Origin: Coprobacter sp.
Lineage (GTDB): Bacteria > Bacteroidota > Bacteroidia > Bacteroidales > UBA11471
Length of the DNA stretch: 64,000 bases
Assembly (NCBI GenBank): GCA_017462265.1
Contig: JAFTRN010000059.1
Span: forward strand, 1-64,000
Direction: 5' to 3'
The notes beneath the pieces were generated by a model, which did no database searches, was not told where the DNA came from, and worked only from the letters and a program-made list of their open reading frames with translations. Position numbers and translations under genes: made by a program. Shown in pieces: positions 1 to 9,078 of the stretch. The stretch's first letter is position 1. Every line of letters starts with the position of its first letter.

Positions 1-228
1 CGCTGTGCAATTTGTAAACAAGTTTACATTGCGCTCGTTGGCACTATCTTTCGAGATTATTTAAGAGGTATTTTGGAATGAATTTTTCGACAAATTGCGC
101 AGGTCGTAGCGGGCTACGTCCAAGCGGTTTGACGGAAAAGGAGTCCAAAAGAGCCTTAAAGAATCCGAAACGTTGTTTTTTGAAGCCGTAATAATTTTTT
201 TAAGAAATTTTTAAACAGCTTCTCAGTG
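1..228 (+). repeat. Dispersed intergenic element, copy A (cut by window start)
   Basis: This stretch matches the full copy at 42249-42510 nearly base for base. It has the same half of the AAGATAG...CTATCTT hairpin block, the GCGCAGGTCGTAGCGGGCTACG block, the CCAAAAGAGCCTTAAAGAATCCG segment and the right terminus TTGAAGCCGTAATA...TTTAAACAGCTTC. Its left terminus lies outside the window. No coding frame is supported. It ends shortly before the promoter of the GT4 gene. Confidence 0.85.
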
Positions 229-254
229 TTATAGCTCAATTCTTATACCTAACC

Positions 255-285
255 TTTAAATAATGGAAATAAATGCTTACATTTG
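255..285 (+). promoter_or_regulatory. Promoter of the GT4 gene
   Basis: TACATTTG at 278-285 fits the Bacteroidota -7 box TAnnTTTG. A TTTA at 255-258, 19 bases upstream, is a near match to the -33 TTTG. Transcription would start near 291, about 30 bases before the ATG at 324. Confidence 0.55.
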
Positions 286-323
286 TATATTATAATATAT
301 AACACTCAAAAGATGTGTCTGAA

Positions 324-1352
324 ATGAGGATATTGCAAGTAATAGACTTATTAGCGGTGGGAGGTGCGGAGCGTGTAGCTGTAGATCTTTCCAATATCTT
401 GTATGAGAATGGTGAGGATATTACATTCTTGTCGCTGAAACATAATGGAATATTATCAAAGGATTTAAATCTTGGTATTCGGAAAATAGAATTGTTCCGT
501 ACCTCTCCTTATTCGTTGAGATTCTTAATACGGTTTATTAAAATCGCAAAATCGTATGATATTATACATATACATATGCGCCAGAATCTCAAATATGTTG
601 CATTGGCATCGATGTTCGCTCCTTCGTTAAAAAGAAAAATAGTGTTTCATGATCATTATGGAAGTATCAATACGGATAAGAGTTGCTCTATCAGTCTCAG
701 ATATATTTTATCTCATTGCGTAAATGCCTATATAGGAGTCAGTATGCAACTTTGTGATTGGGCGAAAAAAAATGGTGCCCGTAAGAGATATTTATTACCC
801 AATATTATTCGCAAGCAATCTATTCTTGACATTATGAATAGTATTCCGACTGGAATAGTTTCTGTCGGGAATATTCGGAAAGATAAAAATTATGAATTTC
901 TGTTGAAAATCAGTCAGAAATTACCTCAAACCTCTTTTACAATATATGGGCAGAAAAATATCCCCGAATATGCTGAATTTATCACTATTCATAAAGGGGA
1001 TAATGTAAAGATTATAGATAATGTATCTAATGTACAGCCATTACTGCATAGTTATGAAATGGCTATACATTGTGCTACTTCCGAGACAGGGCCATTGGTG
1101 CTTATTGAATATTTGGCCCAAGGTATACCGTTTATAACTTATAGAACGGGAGAGGTTGTCTCTCAAATTGAAAATGAATTACCCGAGCTTGTAATAGATA
1201 CTTTTGATGTGAATGAATGGATAGAACGAATTGCGTATATCCTATCAAACACAGTGGAGATTAAACGTAAAATGAAAGTAGTATTTGATAAATACTATTC
1301 CGAAACAGCCTATTATAATTGTTGTATGGCTGTGTATAATGAGGTGAAGTAA
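324..1352 (+). CDS. GT4-like glycosyltransferase
   Basis: Probable cytoplasmic retaining glycosyltransferase of the GT-B fold that adds a sugar to a polysaccharide repeat unit; donor and acceptor cannot be read from sequence. The N-terminus has the GT4 pattern VIDLLAVGGAERV (residues 6-18), and near the C-terminus the family EX7E signature is seen as E-TGPLVLI-E followed by the GxP loop. The length of about 342 residues is a little short for the family. A GTG start at 315 is possible, but ATG at 324 gives the usual MRILQVI opening and is preferred. Its stop is only 2 bases from the stop of the opposing ATP-grasp gene, so the two transcripts converge with no room for a terminator. The gene is A+T-richer than most of the window, which is usual for sugar-transferase genes in capsule loci. 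Confidence 0.8.
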   Translation: MRILQVIDLLAVGGAERVAVDLSNILYENGEDITFLSLKHNGILSKDLNLGIRKIELFRTSPYSLRFLIRFIKIAKSYDIIHIHMRQNLKYVALASMFAPSLKRKIVFHDHYGSINTDKSCSISLRYILSHCVNAYIGVSMQLCDWAKKNGARKRYLLPNIIRKQSILDIMNSIPTGIVSVGNIRKDKNYEFLLKISQKLPQTSFTIYGQKNIPEYAEFITIHKGDNVKIIDNVSNVQPLLHSYEMAIHCATSETGPLVLIEYLAQGIPFITYRTGEVVSQIENELPELVIDTFDVNEWIERIAYILSNTVEIKRKMKVVFDKYYSETAYYNCCMAVYNEVK

Positions 1353-1354
1353 TA

Positions 1355-2203
1355 TTAATTCTTCAAAATAGGGGCTACAAAATATTTTAACGATTCATCG
1401 CTGAAACATGTCATAAAGCCGGCGTGAGGCGAGAACGTGAGCTCGCCAAAGACTATTTTGTCGTTGATTTCATATAAATCTACACGAACAAAATCGAATT
1501 TTGCAGACAATTTTTTTGCTATCTCCAGCATCTCGGTCAAATGCTTTGGACGAGGAATTTCCACGGCCGATTTTTCCTTGATGAGCCAATCGGTTGTATT
1601 CCATTTCACATCGTAGGTGTTGAGTTTACAATGGCCGGAGAGTGGGTTTCTTTCGCTACATACGAGTATGCCTAATGGTTGACCTTTGGTGCAGAATATT
1701 TTGTAATCTATGGGTAGCGAATAGTTAGAGGCACTATGCATAAATTCCTCGGCATATACACGGGGCGAGATATGTTGGTAGTGAGGTTCTCGGGGCGAAT
1801 ATTTTTTTGAGAGAAGTTTGTTTAACTTCTTTTTGGCGGCGGGTATGTCCAATTTATTTTTGTCGGTACAGAATATGTGATGTCCGCACCCATGATTGGT
1901 CTTCAACACAAAGCTATCGGGTAGTTGTGAGAAGTCTATATCATCAGCATTCTCCCACACTCCATAGATGGTAGGTAATATCGCATCCAATCCTATGCTT
2001 TTTACATAATCACGCACTTTTACTTTGTCTGTATAGTCTGCATATTGCTGAAAGTCTGGCTTTAACATTTCTCCCAGTAGATATTCCGATAAATCTTGAG
2101 GCGATTTGAGATGGGCGAACTTCTTCCTTACGGCAAAATATCGTAGATGGTAATAGAGCCGCTTGTTTATGCGATATACTGTGTTTGCAATGAACTTTTT
2201 CAT
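1355..2203 (-). CDS. TupA-like ATP-grasp protein of a polysaccharide locus
   Basis: The 282-residue protein fits the TupA-like ATP-grasp family found in capsule and teichuronopeptide loci, whose members are expected to join an amino acid or similar group to a sugar carboxylate using ATP. The sequence shows a basic N-terminal helix, the conserved LKTNHGCG loop at about residues 101-108 and a C-terminal metal/ATP segment RVDLYEINDKIVFGELTFSP. No signal peptide is present, so it acts in the cytosol. It is the last gene of the minus-strand operon (export protein, kinase, polymerase, this gene) and starts 3 bases after the polymerase gene. The actual substrate is inference only. Confidence 0.75.
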   Translation of the reverse strand: MKKFIANTVYRINKRLYYHLRYFAVRKKFAHLKSPQDLSEYLLGEMLKPDFQQYADYTDKVKVRDYVKSIGLDAILPTIYGVWENADDIDFSQLPDSFVLKTNHGCGHHIFCTDKNKLDIPAAKKKLNKLLSKKYSPREPHYQHISPRVYAEEFMHSASNYSLPIDYKIFCTKGQPLGILVCSERNPLSGHCKLNTYDVKWNTTDWLIKEKSAVEIPRPKHLTEMLEIAKKLSAKFDFVRVDLYEINDKIVFGELTFSPHAGFMTCFSDESLKYFVAPILKN

Positions 2204-2206
2204 ATA

Positions 2207-3667
2207 TCAAAGTGTTATTGCGTCGTAACCGATAGGAGACGCAATATTTGTTTTATCTTTATTTTTAGTGGCGAGGAGTATGGTACCGATACATAACCCT
2301 ACCAATAGAATACCATGATGAGAGGTGAGACCGGCAAATCCTCCAAGTCCGAAAAGAGAGATACATACCAATACAATCAGATACGACTTACTATATGGTA
2401 AAGGGCGTAGTACCCAGAAATAGATACCTATAAAGTATAAGGTTTGTAATAATAACCCGATAAGCCCTATATCGAGTATGGTCTGTATCTGAGTTACCTC
2501 CACACGAGCAGCAACCTCTTCACTACGAGAAATATCGGTATATAGCTCATTTTTGATAACAAACATATCGTTTGTGGTTTTTTCATCATGTAAGAATCCG
2601 AATCCCATATATTGTTTTCCCAGCGACCATAGGTGATCGACTTTGGGTATGATTTGCGCCATTCTACCGGTTCCAAACTCGGCAATGGCTTCGGGATCGT
2701 CCATGTTTTTCAGGGCGGTAAATTGTCCTACAAGCTGTTGTACCCGTAACTGCCCGTCCATCATTCCGTCGAGATGATAAGCTGCGAAAAACAATATGAT
2801 GCCTATACACAAGTATTTAAAGGTGCGCATGGCATTTCCGGTGAAGAAGAGTATAGTGAGGACTATACCCCCTATGATCGAGAATGTGCGCGATACTATC
2901 AACGCCAATGCAAATATAAACAAATGTTTCCGTTGTAGTGTATATAATTTAAGTGCGGGGAATATGCAGAGTGCCAAAATAAATAAGCCTTGCGGATATT
3001 TACGGGGGAAAGCTCCGATATCACAATATATTTTATAGTATGTAGAGTATAGTCCGCTCCAAGAGTGTGTACGAGGGACCAAAATGTTACCACCCAATAT
3101 GATACTGTCTATACAATAAAATATGGCAATGATATAGGCGTAAGTAAATAATTTGCGGTAAAATATCTTGATGTCGAACGCCTCGCGCGAGAAGAGCAAC
3201 ATGGGAAACATGAAATAGATAATCATACAATAGTCTCGCATACGCAAGAGTTGTATGCTCATAGATTCACTACTCATCTTGGCGAAAACTATCAGCATGG
3301 CGATGTATCCACCGGTGAGGAGTAACAGCCTGTTGAGAACCTTATCGCGACGATATATAATGATGGCAACTACCGATAAAAGCAAAGCAAGGTCTTTCCA
3401 TTTGAACGGAAAGACTTCGCTCTCGTTGAAGAACCCATAGGCTCCACATAGTATGGTAAACTGTATGAGGAAGTCGTATCGGTTGCGTATGTAGGTCGTA
3501 AGTAATATGGCGGGCAGAAACAGATAGGCCAACGGCAATTCCAATCCCAACAAAGAGAGTGTTATGAGGAACATGAATGCCGACCACAACTCTTGAGGTA
3601 CGAGTCGTAGGAGCTCTTTTCCCGATTGCGCGGTTGTCGGGCTATATTGGAGACTTTCGTAACTCAT
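2207..3667 (-). CDS. Wzy/O-antigen ligase-like membrane protein
   Basis: A 486-residue polytopic membrane protein with about 10-12 hydrophobic segments and one large non-membrane loop (roughly residues 305-390) between late helices. This is the topology of Wzy polymerases and O-antigen ligases, which join lipid-linked repeat units at the periplasmic face. Sequence conservation in the family is low, so the call rests on topology and context: it lies between the Wzz/BY-kinase gene (44 bases upstream) and the ATP-grasp gene (3 bases downstream). Polymerase versus ligase cannot be decided here. Confidence 0.7.
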   Translation of the reverse strand: MSYESLQYSPTTAQSGKELLRLVPQELWSAFMFLITLSLLGLELPLAYLFLPAILLTTYIRNRYDFLIQFTILCGAYGFFNESEVFPFKWKDLALLLSVVAIIIYRRDKVLNRLLLLTGGYIAMLIVFAKMSSESMSIQLLRMRDYCMIIYFMFPMLLFSREAFDIKIFYRKLFTYAYIIAIFYCIDSIILGGNILVPRTHSWSGLYSTYYKIYCDIGAFPRKYPQGLFILALCIFPALKLYTLQRKHLFIFALALIVSRTFSIIGGIVLTILFFTGNAMRTFKYLCIGIILFFAAYHLDGMMDGQLRVQQLVGQFTALKNMDDPEAIAEFGTGRMAQIIPKVDHLWSLGKQYMGFGFLHDEKTTNDMFVIKNELYTDISRSEEVAARVEVTQIQTILDIGLIGLLLQTLYFIGIYFWVLRPLPYSKSYLIVLVCISLFGLGGFAGLTSHHGILLVGLCIGTILLATKNKDKTNIASPIGYDAITL

Positions 3668-3711
3668 CTCAATATAATGTATTTACCGGCCTTCGCTGTC
3701 CTTGGCTGATT

Positions 3712-6018
3712 TTATTTGTTGTTTCCGTATCCGTATCCTTGACGGGCTTCGGTGCCGTTGAGTACTAAGGCTACTTTGTTCAGTCGTTTCTCGCCGACGA
3801 TACGATTTACGTAGCGTATATGCTCTTTGGTCGTGTAGTTGGCGCGACATATATAGATTGTGGCGTCGGATATACGGGCGAGGCTGAAAGTGTCGGCCAC
3901 CATACCTACGGGTGCCGAGTCGATGATGATGTAGTCGTAGCTCTGACGCAACAGTGCGAACAACTCATCTACCCGCTCGCTCAACAGCAATTCCGATGGG
4001 TTGGGAGGTATAGGTCCGGCCAATATTATATCCATGCCTTTGTGTATGGCGTCGGGTATGGTGATGTCGGCAAGTGTGGTGCCGGTATCGGCGAGGTAGT
4101 TGGTAAGACCCTTGGCTTGGTGTAGGTTGAGGTAGCTGCCGAGTTGCGGGTTGCGTATGTCCATGCCTATAAGCAATACCCGCTTGCCGAGCAGTGCCAT
4201 AGATATGGCGAGGTTGCTGCTTATAAACGACTTGCCTTCGCCGCTGACGCTCGATGTCACCAGTAATACTTTCTCGTCTTTGTTGTTGAGTATGAACTGC
4301 ACATTGTTGCGGGTGAGGCGGAACAGCTCGGCTATAGAGCTGTTTGAGCCTTCGCGTATGACAATGTGCTCCTTGCTCTTATGGGTGCATATCTCGCCGA
4401 GGACGGGTACGGAAGTGATAGCTTCCAATTCGTCGCGTGTCGAGAACTTGGTGCGCAACAAGTCTTTGAGGTAGAGATATACGATGGGTAATATCAGCCC
4501 CATAAGGCAACCGATGAACAGTATCATTATTTTGGGCGTGCTTATCGGTTCGTTTAGGTTGTAAGCTTCGTCCACAATGGTACCTTTGGGGGTGGTCATC
4601 GATAGGGTTATGGCGTTTTCCTCGCGTTTTTGCAACAGGAACAGGAACAATTCTTGTTTTATGAGTTGTTGCCGTTGAATGTCGATAAATTCCCTCTCTT
4701 GGGTGGGCATACCTTTGATACGGGCGAGAAATACCTCTTCTTGTCCGCGCAATATTTCTTGAGATATGGCCAGGCTTTCTTTTATTCCGTCTAACGTACC
4801 CAATACATTTTGGCGAGTGGCTTCGATTTGTTTATCGAGCATTTGCAAGGTTTTGTTGTTGTCCTTGGCCGAATGGGATATTTCCATTCGTTTCAGGATC
4901 AATTCGTTGTATTGGCTTATCGCTTTTGTGGAGGCTTCGTCGGAAAGGCTGGGGTTGAAAGGTATCAACGAATGACGATTGTTGTCGTCTCGCAAGAAAT
5001 TCTCTACGATGGCGACCATCTGTTCTTGAGCCTCCAACTCGATACGCTTTTCCTTCATTTCGGTGCTTTGCTCGAGCATGAGCTTGGCCTCGGTCTCTAT
5101 ATCCGTGAGGTTGTTTTTCTTTTTATATTCCTCAATCTTTTTTTCGGCCTCCGACAACTCTTGCATCACCAGGGCTATACGTTCGTCGATGAATCCGGCT
5201 TTCAGCTCGGCTTCTCGGTTCTTGTCCTCGATACCGCGTTTGTTGTATTGGGCGATAATCGTATTGAGCAGGTCTTTACCGCGTTTTATGTCGGTCTCTT
5301 CTACCTCGAGGTGTATCAGGTTCGACTTTTTATTGGGAATATTTATATAGATTTTCTCATTTACGCTTTCGGCAGTCTTGTCATATCCGCTGATGGTGAT
5401 ATTGGTGGCAAGTTTCTCGCCGGGTACGTAGTATTCGGTTGTGTTCAGTATATATTCTCCGTAGGGGGTTGCTATCGTCAGGGGGAATCCGTCGCTCTCG
5501 GCTTTACACAGGTTTTTCCACCCCTTGGTTACGGTCGTTTTTACTTTCCCGTCTTTGCTTACACGCACCTTGAATTGCAGTGTTGCGCTCAACGTATCCT
5601 CTACGCCCGGATAGGCATATACTTCTACGGGGAATTCTTGGTAGAGCGACTCTTTGTCGAAGAAACTGTGGCGTAAAACGTGTGTCTTGTTCAGGCCCAG
5701 CTCCTTGACTACGGCACGGAGTGTGGAGTGTGCGGCCACGAGGTTCACCTCGTCATCGACATTTCCACCACCACCCATCAGATTGCCGAAAGAGAAACTT
5801 TTCATCAGAGCCGATTGCATACCGCCACTGCCGCTCTCTTCCTCGGTGATGAGCAGGTCGGCCTTTATCATATACACATCTTTCTTTATCTTGGCATAGG
5901 CAAACGCTAAGGCCCCGCACACAATGACGGAGATGACAAACAGATACCAATGTTTGATATATTTTTTTACAAGACCTGACAAGTCTATGAGTTCGCCGCT
6001 TTTATTTAAGTTTTCCAT
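3712..6018 (-). CDS. Polysaccharide co-polymerase / BY-kinase (Wzc type)
   Basis: Inner-membrane chain-length regulator fused to a bacterial tyrosine kinase. Residues 1-50 hold the first membrane helix (about 24-42). A Wzz periplasmic region follows, with long coiled coils at about 265-340 and 365-435. The second helix is at about 496-516. The cytoplasmic kinase has Walker A VSGEGKS (591-597), Walker A' LLIGMDIRNP (615-624) and Walker B IIIDSAPVG. The length of 768 is normal. The C-terminal tyrosine cluster, which the kinase normally phosphorylates, is reduced to two tyrosines in GYGYGNNK. The gene is the second of its operon, 27 bases after the export gene. The kinase/phosphatase cycle would control polymer length together with the neighbouring polymerase-like protein; no partner phosphatase gene is seen in this window. 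Confidence 0.92.
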   Translation of the reverse strand: MENLNKSGELIDLSGLVKKYIKHWYLFVISVIVCGALAFAYAKIKKDVYMIKADLLITEEESGSGGMQSALMKSFSFGNLMGGGGNVDDEVNLVAAHSTLRAVVKELGLNKTHVLRHSFFDKESLYQEFPVEVYAYPGVEDTLSATLQFKVRVSKDGKVKTTVTKGWKNLCKAESDGFPLTIATPYGEYILNTTEYYVPGEKLATNITISGYDKTAESVNEKIYINIPNKKSNLIHLEVEETDIKRGKDLLNTIIAQYNKRGIEDKNREAELKAGFIDERIALVMQELSEAEKKIEEYKKKNNLTDIETEAKLMLEQSTEMKEKRIELEAQEQMVAIVENFLRDDNNRHSLIPFNPSLSDEASTKAISQYNELILKRMEISHSAKDNNKTLQMLDKQIEATRQNVLGTLDGIKESLAISQEILRGQEEVFLARIKGMPTQEREFIDIQRQQLIKQELFLFLLQKREENAITLSMTTPKGTIVDEAYNLNEPISTPKIMILFIGCLMGLILPIVYLYLKDLLRTKFSTRDELEAITSVPVLGEICTHKSKEHIVIREGSNSSIAELFRLTRNNVQFILNNKDEKVLLVTSSVSGEGKSFISSNLAISMALLGKRVLLIGMDIRNPQLGSYLNLHQAKGLTNYLADTGTTLADITIPDAIHKGMDIILAGPIPPNPSELLLSERVDELFALLRQSYDYIIIDSAPVGMVADTFSLARISDATIYICRANYTTKEHIRYVNRIVGEKRLNKVALVLNGTEARQGYGYGNNK

Positions 6019-6045
6019 GTGTCGAATACTGATGAAAGGATTTTT

Positions 6046-6864
6046 TTATTTACCAGAACTGTTATTTTGTCCGTTATTGACCAACAAGGCCACCATCGTG
6101 GTGATGACCGATATACCGCTGATGACGGTCGATAATATCGACAGATTGAATGATTTCTGTGCGTTATACGACGAGTTCGATTTACGATATTTGTTGGGCT
6201 CTACATACACGACATCGTTTTTTTGCAGATAAAATGCCGGGGAATTGAAGATGTCGGGTTTAGTGAGGTCGATACGTATAAAATTGCGGTTCCCTTGTGC
6301 ATCTTCCCGCACGATGAGCACGTTCTCGCGCTGACCATAGATGTTGAGGTCGCGCGCCATACCCAATGCCTCGAGTATGGTGAGCCGGTCGTTGGTAATG
6401 TCGTAGCGTCCCGGGGCGTTTACCTCGCCGAGAATGGTTATTTTATTGCTCTGTATCACCACTTTCACGATGGGGTCGGCGACGGTCTCGCCTATCTCAT
6501 TTTTGAGCAGTGTCTCCAATTCGTGATAGGTAAGTCCTTCTACCTTTATACGGCCCAACGCCGGATAGTCGATATATCCGTCGGGCGATACACGATAGGT
6601 CTGAAATGACGGCGTTTGTTGCAAAGATGCGCCATTGAACGGGGCTATTACCGGCGGATTGTACAAGGCCACGGCTTCGGGATTTGAGGCCGATACCGTG
6701 ATGTTGAGTACATCGTTCACGGTAATGGTTGCTGCCGCGTTTTTAGCCAGATTTACGACCTGCATGGTGTCGATACCCTGCATATAGGCAATGTTTTTAT
6801 GCAATTTACACGAATTGAAAAAGATTGTTGTAAGCACCAACAATACGAACGTGCATTTTTTCAT
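6046..6864 (-). CDS. Polysaccharide export outer-membrane protein (Wza family)
   Basis: A 272-residue outer-membrane export component. It starts with a lipoprotein signal (hydrophobic core, then FFNSC), followed by the poly-export domain with the motif YRVSPDGYIDYPALGRIKVEGLT and a SLBB domain (ITILGEVNAPGRYDI). A C-terminal hydrophobic stretch (about residues 245-265) would be the membrane anchor or barrel helix. It would form the outer channel for the polymer made by the downstream genes. It is the first gene of the operon; a near-consensus promoter lies at 6949-6980 and the leader contains the terminus of a dispersed repeat. Confidence 0.92.
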   Translation of the reverse strand: MKKCTFVLLVLTTIFFNSCKLHKNIAYMQGIDTMQVVNLAKNAAATITVNDVLNITVSASNPEAVALYNPPVIAPFNGASLQQTPSFQTYRVSPDGYIDYPALGRIKVEGLTYHELETLLKNEIGETVADPIVKVVIQSNKITILGEVNAPGRYDITNDRLTILEALGMARDLNIYGQRENVLIVREDAQGNRNFIRIDLTKPDIFNSPAFYLQKNDVVYVEPNKYRKSNSSYNAQKSFNLSILSTVISGISVITTMVALLVNNGQNNSSGK

Positions 6865-6896
6865 GGAGTATATCTCTTTTAGAATGTTTTTGTTTT

Positions 6897-6940
6897 TTGA
6901 AGCCGTAATAATTTTGCCAAGAAAATTTAAAACAGCTTTT
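6897..6940 (+). repeat. Dispersed element remnant (right terminus only)
   Basis: TTGAAGCCGTAATAATTTT...AAGAAAATTT and AACAGCTTTT match the last 45 or so bases of the element family (compare 181-226 and 42465-42508). The rest of the element is missing. It lies inside the predicted 5' leader of the polysaccharide export operon. Confidence 0.7.
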
Positions 6941-6948
6941 TAGGGTTG

Positions 6949-6980
6949 CAAAGATACGGCTTTTACCGCTAATAGGCAAA
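6949..6980 (-). promoter_or_regulatory. Promoter of the polysaccharide export operon
   Basis: On the minus strand TTTG (6977-6980), 20 bases, TATCTTTG (6949-6956): an exact Bacteroidota promoter. It predicts a start near 6943 and an 80-base leader before the ATG at 6864. The rest of the 342-base gap between the two divergent genes holds the repeat remnant and the GT2 promoter. Confidence 0.8.
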
Positions 6981-7146
6981 TATCGCCCATCAGAAGCCGT
7001 TTTTTTGATACACCCTCATACTTTATAATGTAACGTAAATAATCGGCCGATGTTGTGTAAGTGTGCGAAAAAATAAACACTCGGACTGTTATTGTCGCAG
7101 TACCAATTTGTTACCGGATTGTTGCGCATTTGTCGCACGTTATTTT

Positions 7147-7177
7147 TTTGTCGAATCGTCGATAATCGTTATTTTTG
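7147..7177 (+). promoter_or_regulatory. Promoter of the GT2 gene
   Basis: TTTG (7147-7150), 19 bases, TATTTTTG (7170-7177): an exact match to the order's promoter form, predicting a leader of about 24 bases before the ATG at 7207. Confidence 0.8.
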
Positions 7178-7206
7178 TGACCTAAAATACCTGTAAAAAT
7201 ATCCCG

Positions 7207-8406
7207 ATGGATTTTGAAAATATTCTGCAAGCCTTGTCCTTGCCGATAGAATTTTCTGTGATAGCTTGTGGCGCCACGGCTTTTGTTATCTTGTTGATAC
7301 AATGGTATATCGACAAGGCTTACTATCTGCGCCTTGTCCGTTATCGCCGAAAAAATACCGATAATATCGATACCGAGGCAGTAACGTTACCGCCGGTTTC
7401 GGTGATAGTGTATGCGAGCGATAACGCCGATTCGTTGCGACACAATATACCGCGACTGTTCGAGCAAGACTATCCCGAGTTTGAGGTTGTGGTGGTCGAT
7501 GACGCGTCGATCGACGATACTCGCGAGGTACTGCATTGGCTTGCAGGACAATATCCCCAATTGTACTCGACCTATGTGCCGAGCGATGCCCGAGCGTTGA
7601 GCCGTAAAAAATTGGCATTGACCTTGGGCCTTAAAGCCGTGAAAAATGAATATGTGGTGGTGCTCGATGCACATTGTGTGCCCGATTCATTGGTGTGGCT
7701 GCGCAATATGATGCGCCGGTTTACCTCCGGTGTCGATGTGGTGCTGGGGTATTCCCATTTCTCACACCCCATGACCTTCTCAGGCCGTTATATGGCCTAT
7801 GATCGTTTGCTTTTCTCCATGCGCTATCTCGCTTGTGCGGTGCGTCGTCGGCCCTATATGGGTGAGGGTACAAATCTGGCTTATCGCAAGTCTCTGTTTT
7901 TCGAGCATAAAGGATTTGTAAAAACACTCAATTTTCGCTATGGCGACGACGATCTGTTTGTAAATGAGGTGGCTACTCGCGATAATACCCGGGTGGAGAT
8001 AGACAACGACAGCTTCATGACGGTGACGGGTGATGACGCCGCGCTGATGTGGCGCTTGCAGAAATTGCGCTATCGCTTCACCGCCTCGCATTTGCGTGGA
8101 CGCCGACAGCCGTTGTTTGCCGTGGAGCAGGCGGGGGTATATCTGTTTTACGCGTTGTTGGTGGCTATGGCGGTTTTGCAACCGATGCACCCCGTGGTGT
8201 GGCTCTCGATAGCGATATTGTGGGTGTGGCGCACAATCGTGCAGGTCGTGACCTATCGCCGTCTCTCCAAGGCCTTTGCCGAGCCCCGACTGTGTTGGCG
8301 GGTATTGCTGTATGAGTGGGCGCGTCCCATAGTGAACGGATATTTTTGGTGGCTTTCGTATCGCCGTCGCGACGAGAATAAAACCTGGACGCTAAAAAAT
8401 TTATAG
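7207..8406 (+). CDS. Membrane-bound GT2 glycosyltransferase
   Basis: A 399-residue inverting glycosyltransferase with an N-terminal membrane helix (about 15-35), a GT-A domain and two or more C-terminal helices. Family features are the VSVIVYASDNAD nucleotide loop, the VVVVDDASIDDT motif and a TGDDAALMWRLQ segment replacing the usual QxxRW region. The metal-binding DxD position reads LDAHC instead of LDADC, so the second acidic residue is a histidine. It probably adds sugar at the inner face of the membrane. It diverges from the polysaccharide export operon and may serve the same polymer, but this is inference. Confidence 0.85.
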   Translation: MDFENILQALSLPIEFSVIACGATAFVILLIQWYIDKAYYLRLVRYRRKNTDNIDTEAVTLPPVSVIVYASDNADSLRHNIPRLFEQDYPEFEVVVVDDASIDDTREVLHWLAGQYPQLYSTYVPSDARALSRKKLALTLGLKAVKNEYVVVLDAHCVPDSLVWLRNMMRRFTSGVDVVLGYSHFSHPMTFSGRYMAYDRLLFSMRYLACAVRRRPYMGEGTNLAYRKSLFFEHKGFVKTLNFRYGDDDLFVNEVATRDNTRVEIDNDSFMTVTGDDAALMWRLQKLRYRFTASHLRGRRQPLFAVEQAGVYLFYALLVAMAVLQPMHPVVWLSIAILWVWRTIVQVVTYRRLSKAFAEPRLCWRVLLYEWARPIVNGYFWWLSYRRRDENKTWTLKNL

Positions 8407-8418
8407 TTGACAGAATAA

Positions 8419-8462
8419 GTGAGACTGTGTCAAAATAGCATTTTTTTTGACACAGCCTCATC
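8419..8462. terminator. Bidirectional terminator
   Basis: GTGAG-A-CTGTGTCAAAA pairs with TTTTGACACAG-C-CTCAT around a loop that contains T-rich sequence. It lies between the stops of the convergent GT2 and Hsp20 genes and can serve both. Confidence 0.75.
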
Positions 8463-8478
8463 ACTTAGGGTTCGTTTC

Positions 8479-8916
8479 TTACTTTATCTCAATTCTTTTC
8501 GGTTCGGTTTCGGCCACCTTCTTTTTCGGAATATCTATTGTCAGTAGGCCGTTTTCCTGTGTGGCCTCTATACGGGCCTCGTCGATGTTGTCGGGGAGAA
8601 GTAGCGTTTGGCGGAATTGCGCGCAAGAAAATTCTCGGCGCAGGAACTTCCCTTTGCAACTCTCTTCCTTCTCTTTCTTACTATCCACCGTGATTATGAG
8701 GTGATTGTTATCGTCGATACGCACGTTTATCTCCTCCTTGCTCAGTCCCGGCACGGCGAGTTCTACCACATAGTTGTTTTCGTTTTCCATGATGTTTACA
8801 GCGGGTACGGTCGAGCGGCTTTTGGTAATCCATTCGTTCCCGAAAAAATCATTGAAAATACCCGGTAACCAACCGGTAGGTTGTTGTTTGGCTGGTGTCA
8901 TTTTTAGTCCCTCCAT
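8479..8916 (-). CDS. Small heat-shock protein Hsp20
   Basis: ATP-independent holdase chaperone of the alpha-crystallin family, about 145 residues. The crystallin domain runs from about residue 35 to 135 and includes VELAVPGLSKEEINV and the conserved GLLTIDIPKK (G-x-L strand), followed by the C-terminal IEIK, a short I-x-I tail motif used for oligomer contacts. An in-frame ATG at 8982 would add 22 residues that do not look like the family; MEGLKMTPAKQQ at 8916 is preferred, and MTPAKQQ at 8901 is also possible. Confidence 0.93.
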   Translation of the reverse strand: MEGLKMTPAKQQPTGWLPGIFNDFFGNEWITKSRSTVPAVNIMENENNYVVELAVPGLSKEEINVRIDDNNHLIITVDSKKEKEESCKGKFLRREFSCAQFRQTLLLPDNIDEARIEATQENGLLTIDIPKKKVAETEPKRIEIK

Positions 8917-9028
8917 TGATAAATAATTAGTTAATAATACCGCATTGCACTCACGCAAGAATCGTTCGCGCCCTCGCAACACTACCTACAAAACACCCCA
9001 CCCGGAAAATAGTTCGAACAGAATAAAC

Positions 9029-9066
9029 GAAAGAGGAAATTTCTCGTTCTGAAATTCCCTCTTTCC
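9029..9066 (-). terminator. Terminator of the accessory operon
   Basis: GAAAGAGGAAATTTC and GAAATTCCCTCTTTC form a long near-perfect stem directly downstream of the small membrane protein gene. Confidence 0.65.
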
Positions 9067-9078
9067 GTTTTGTTGATT

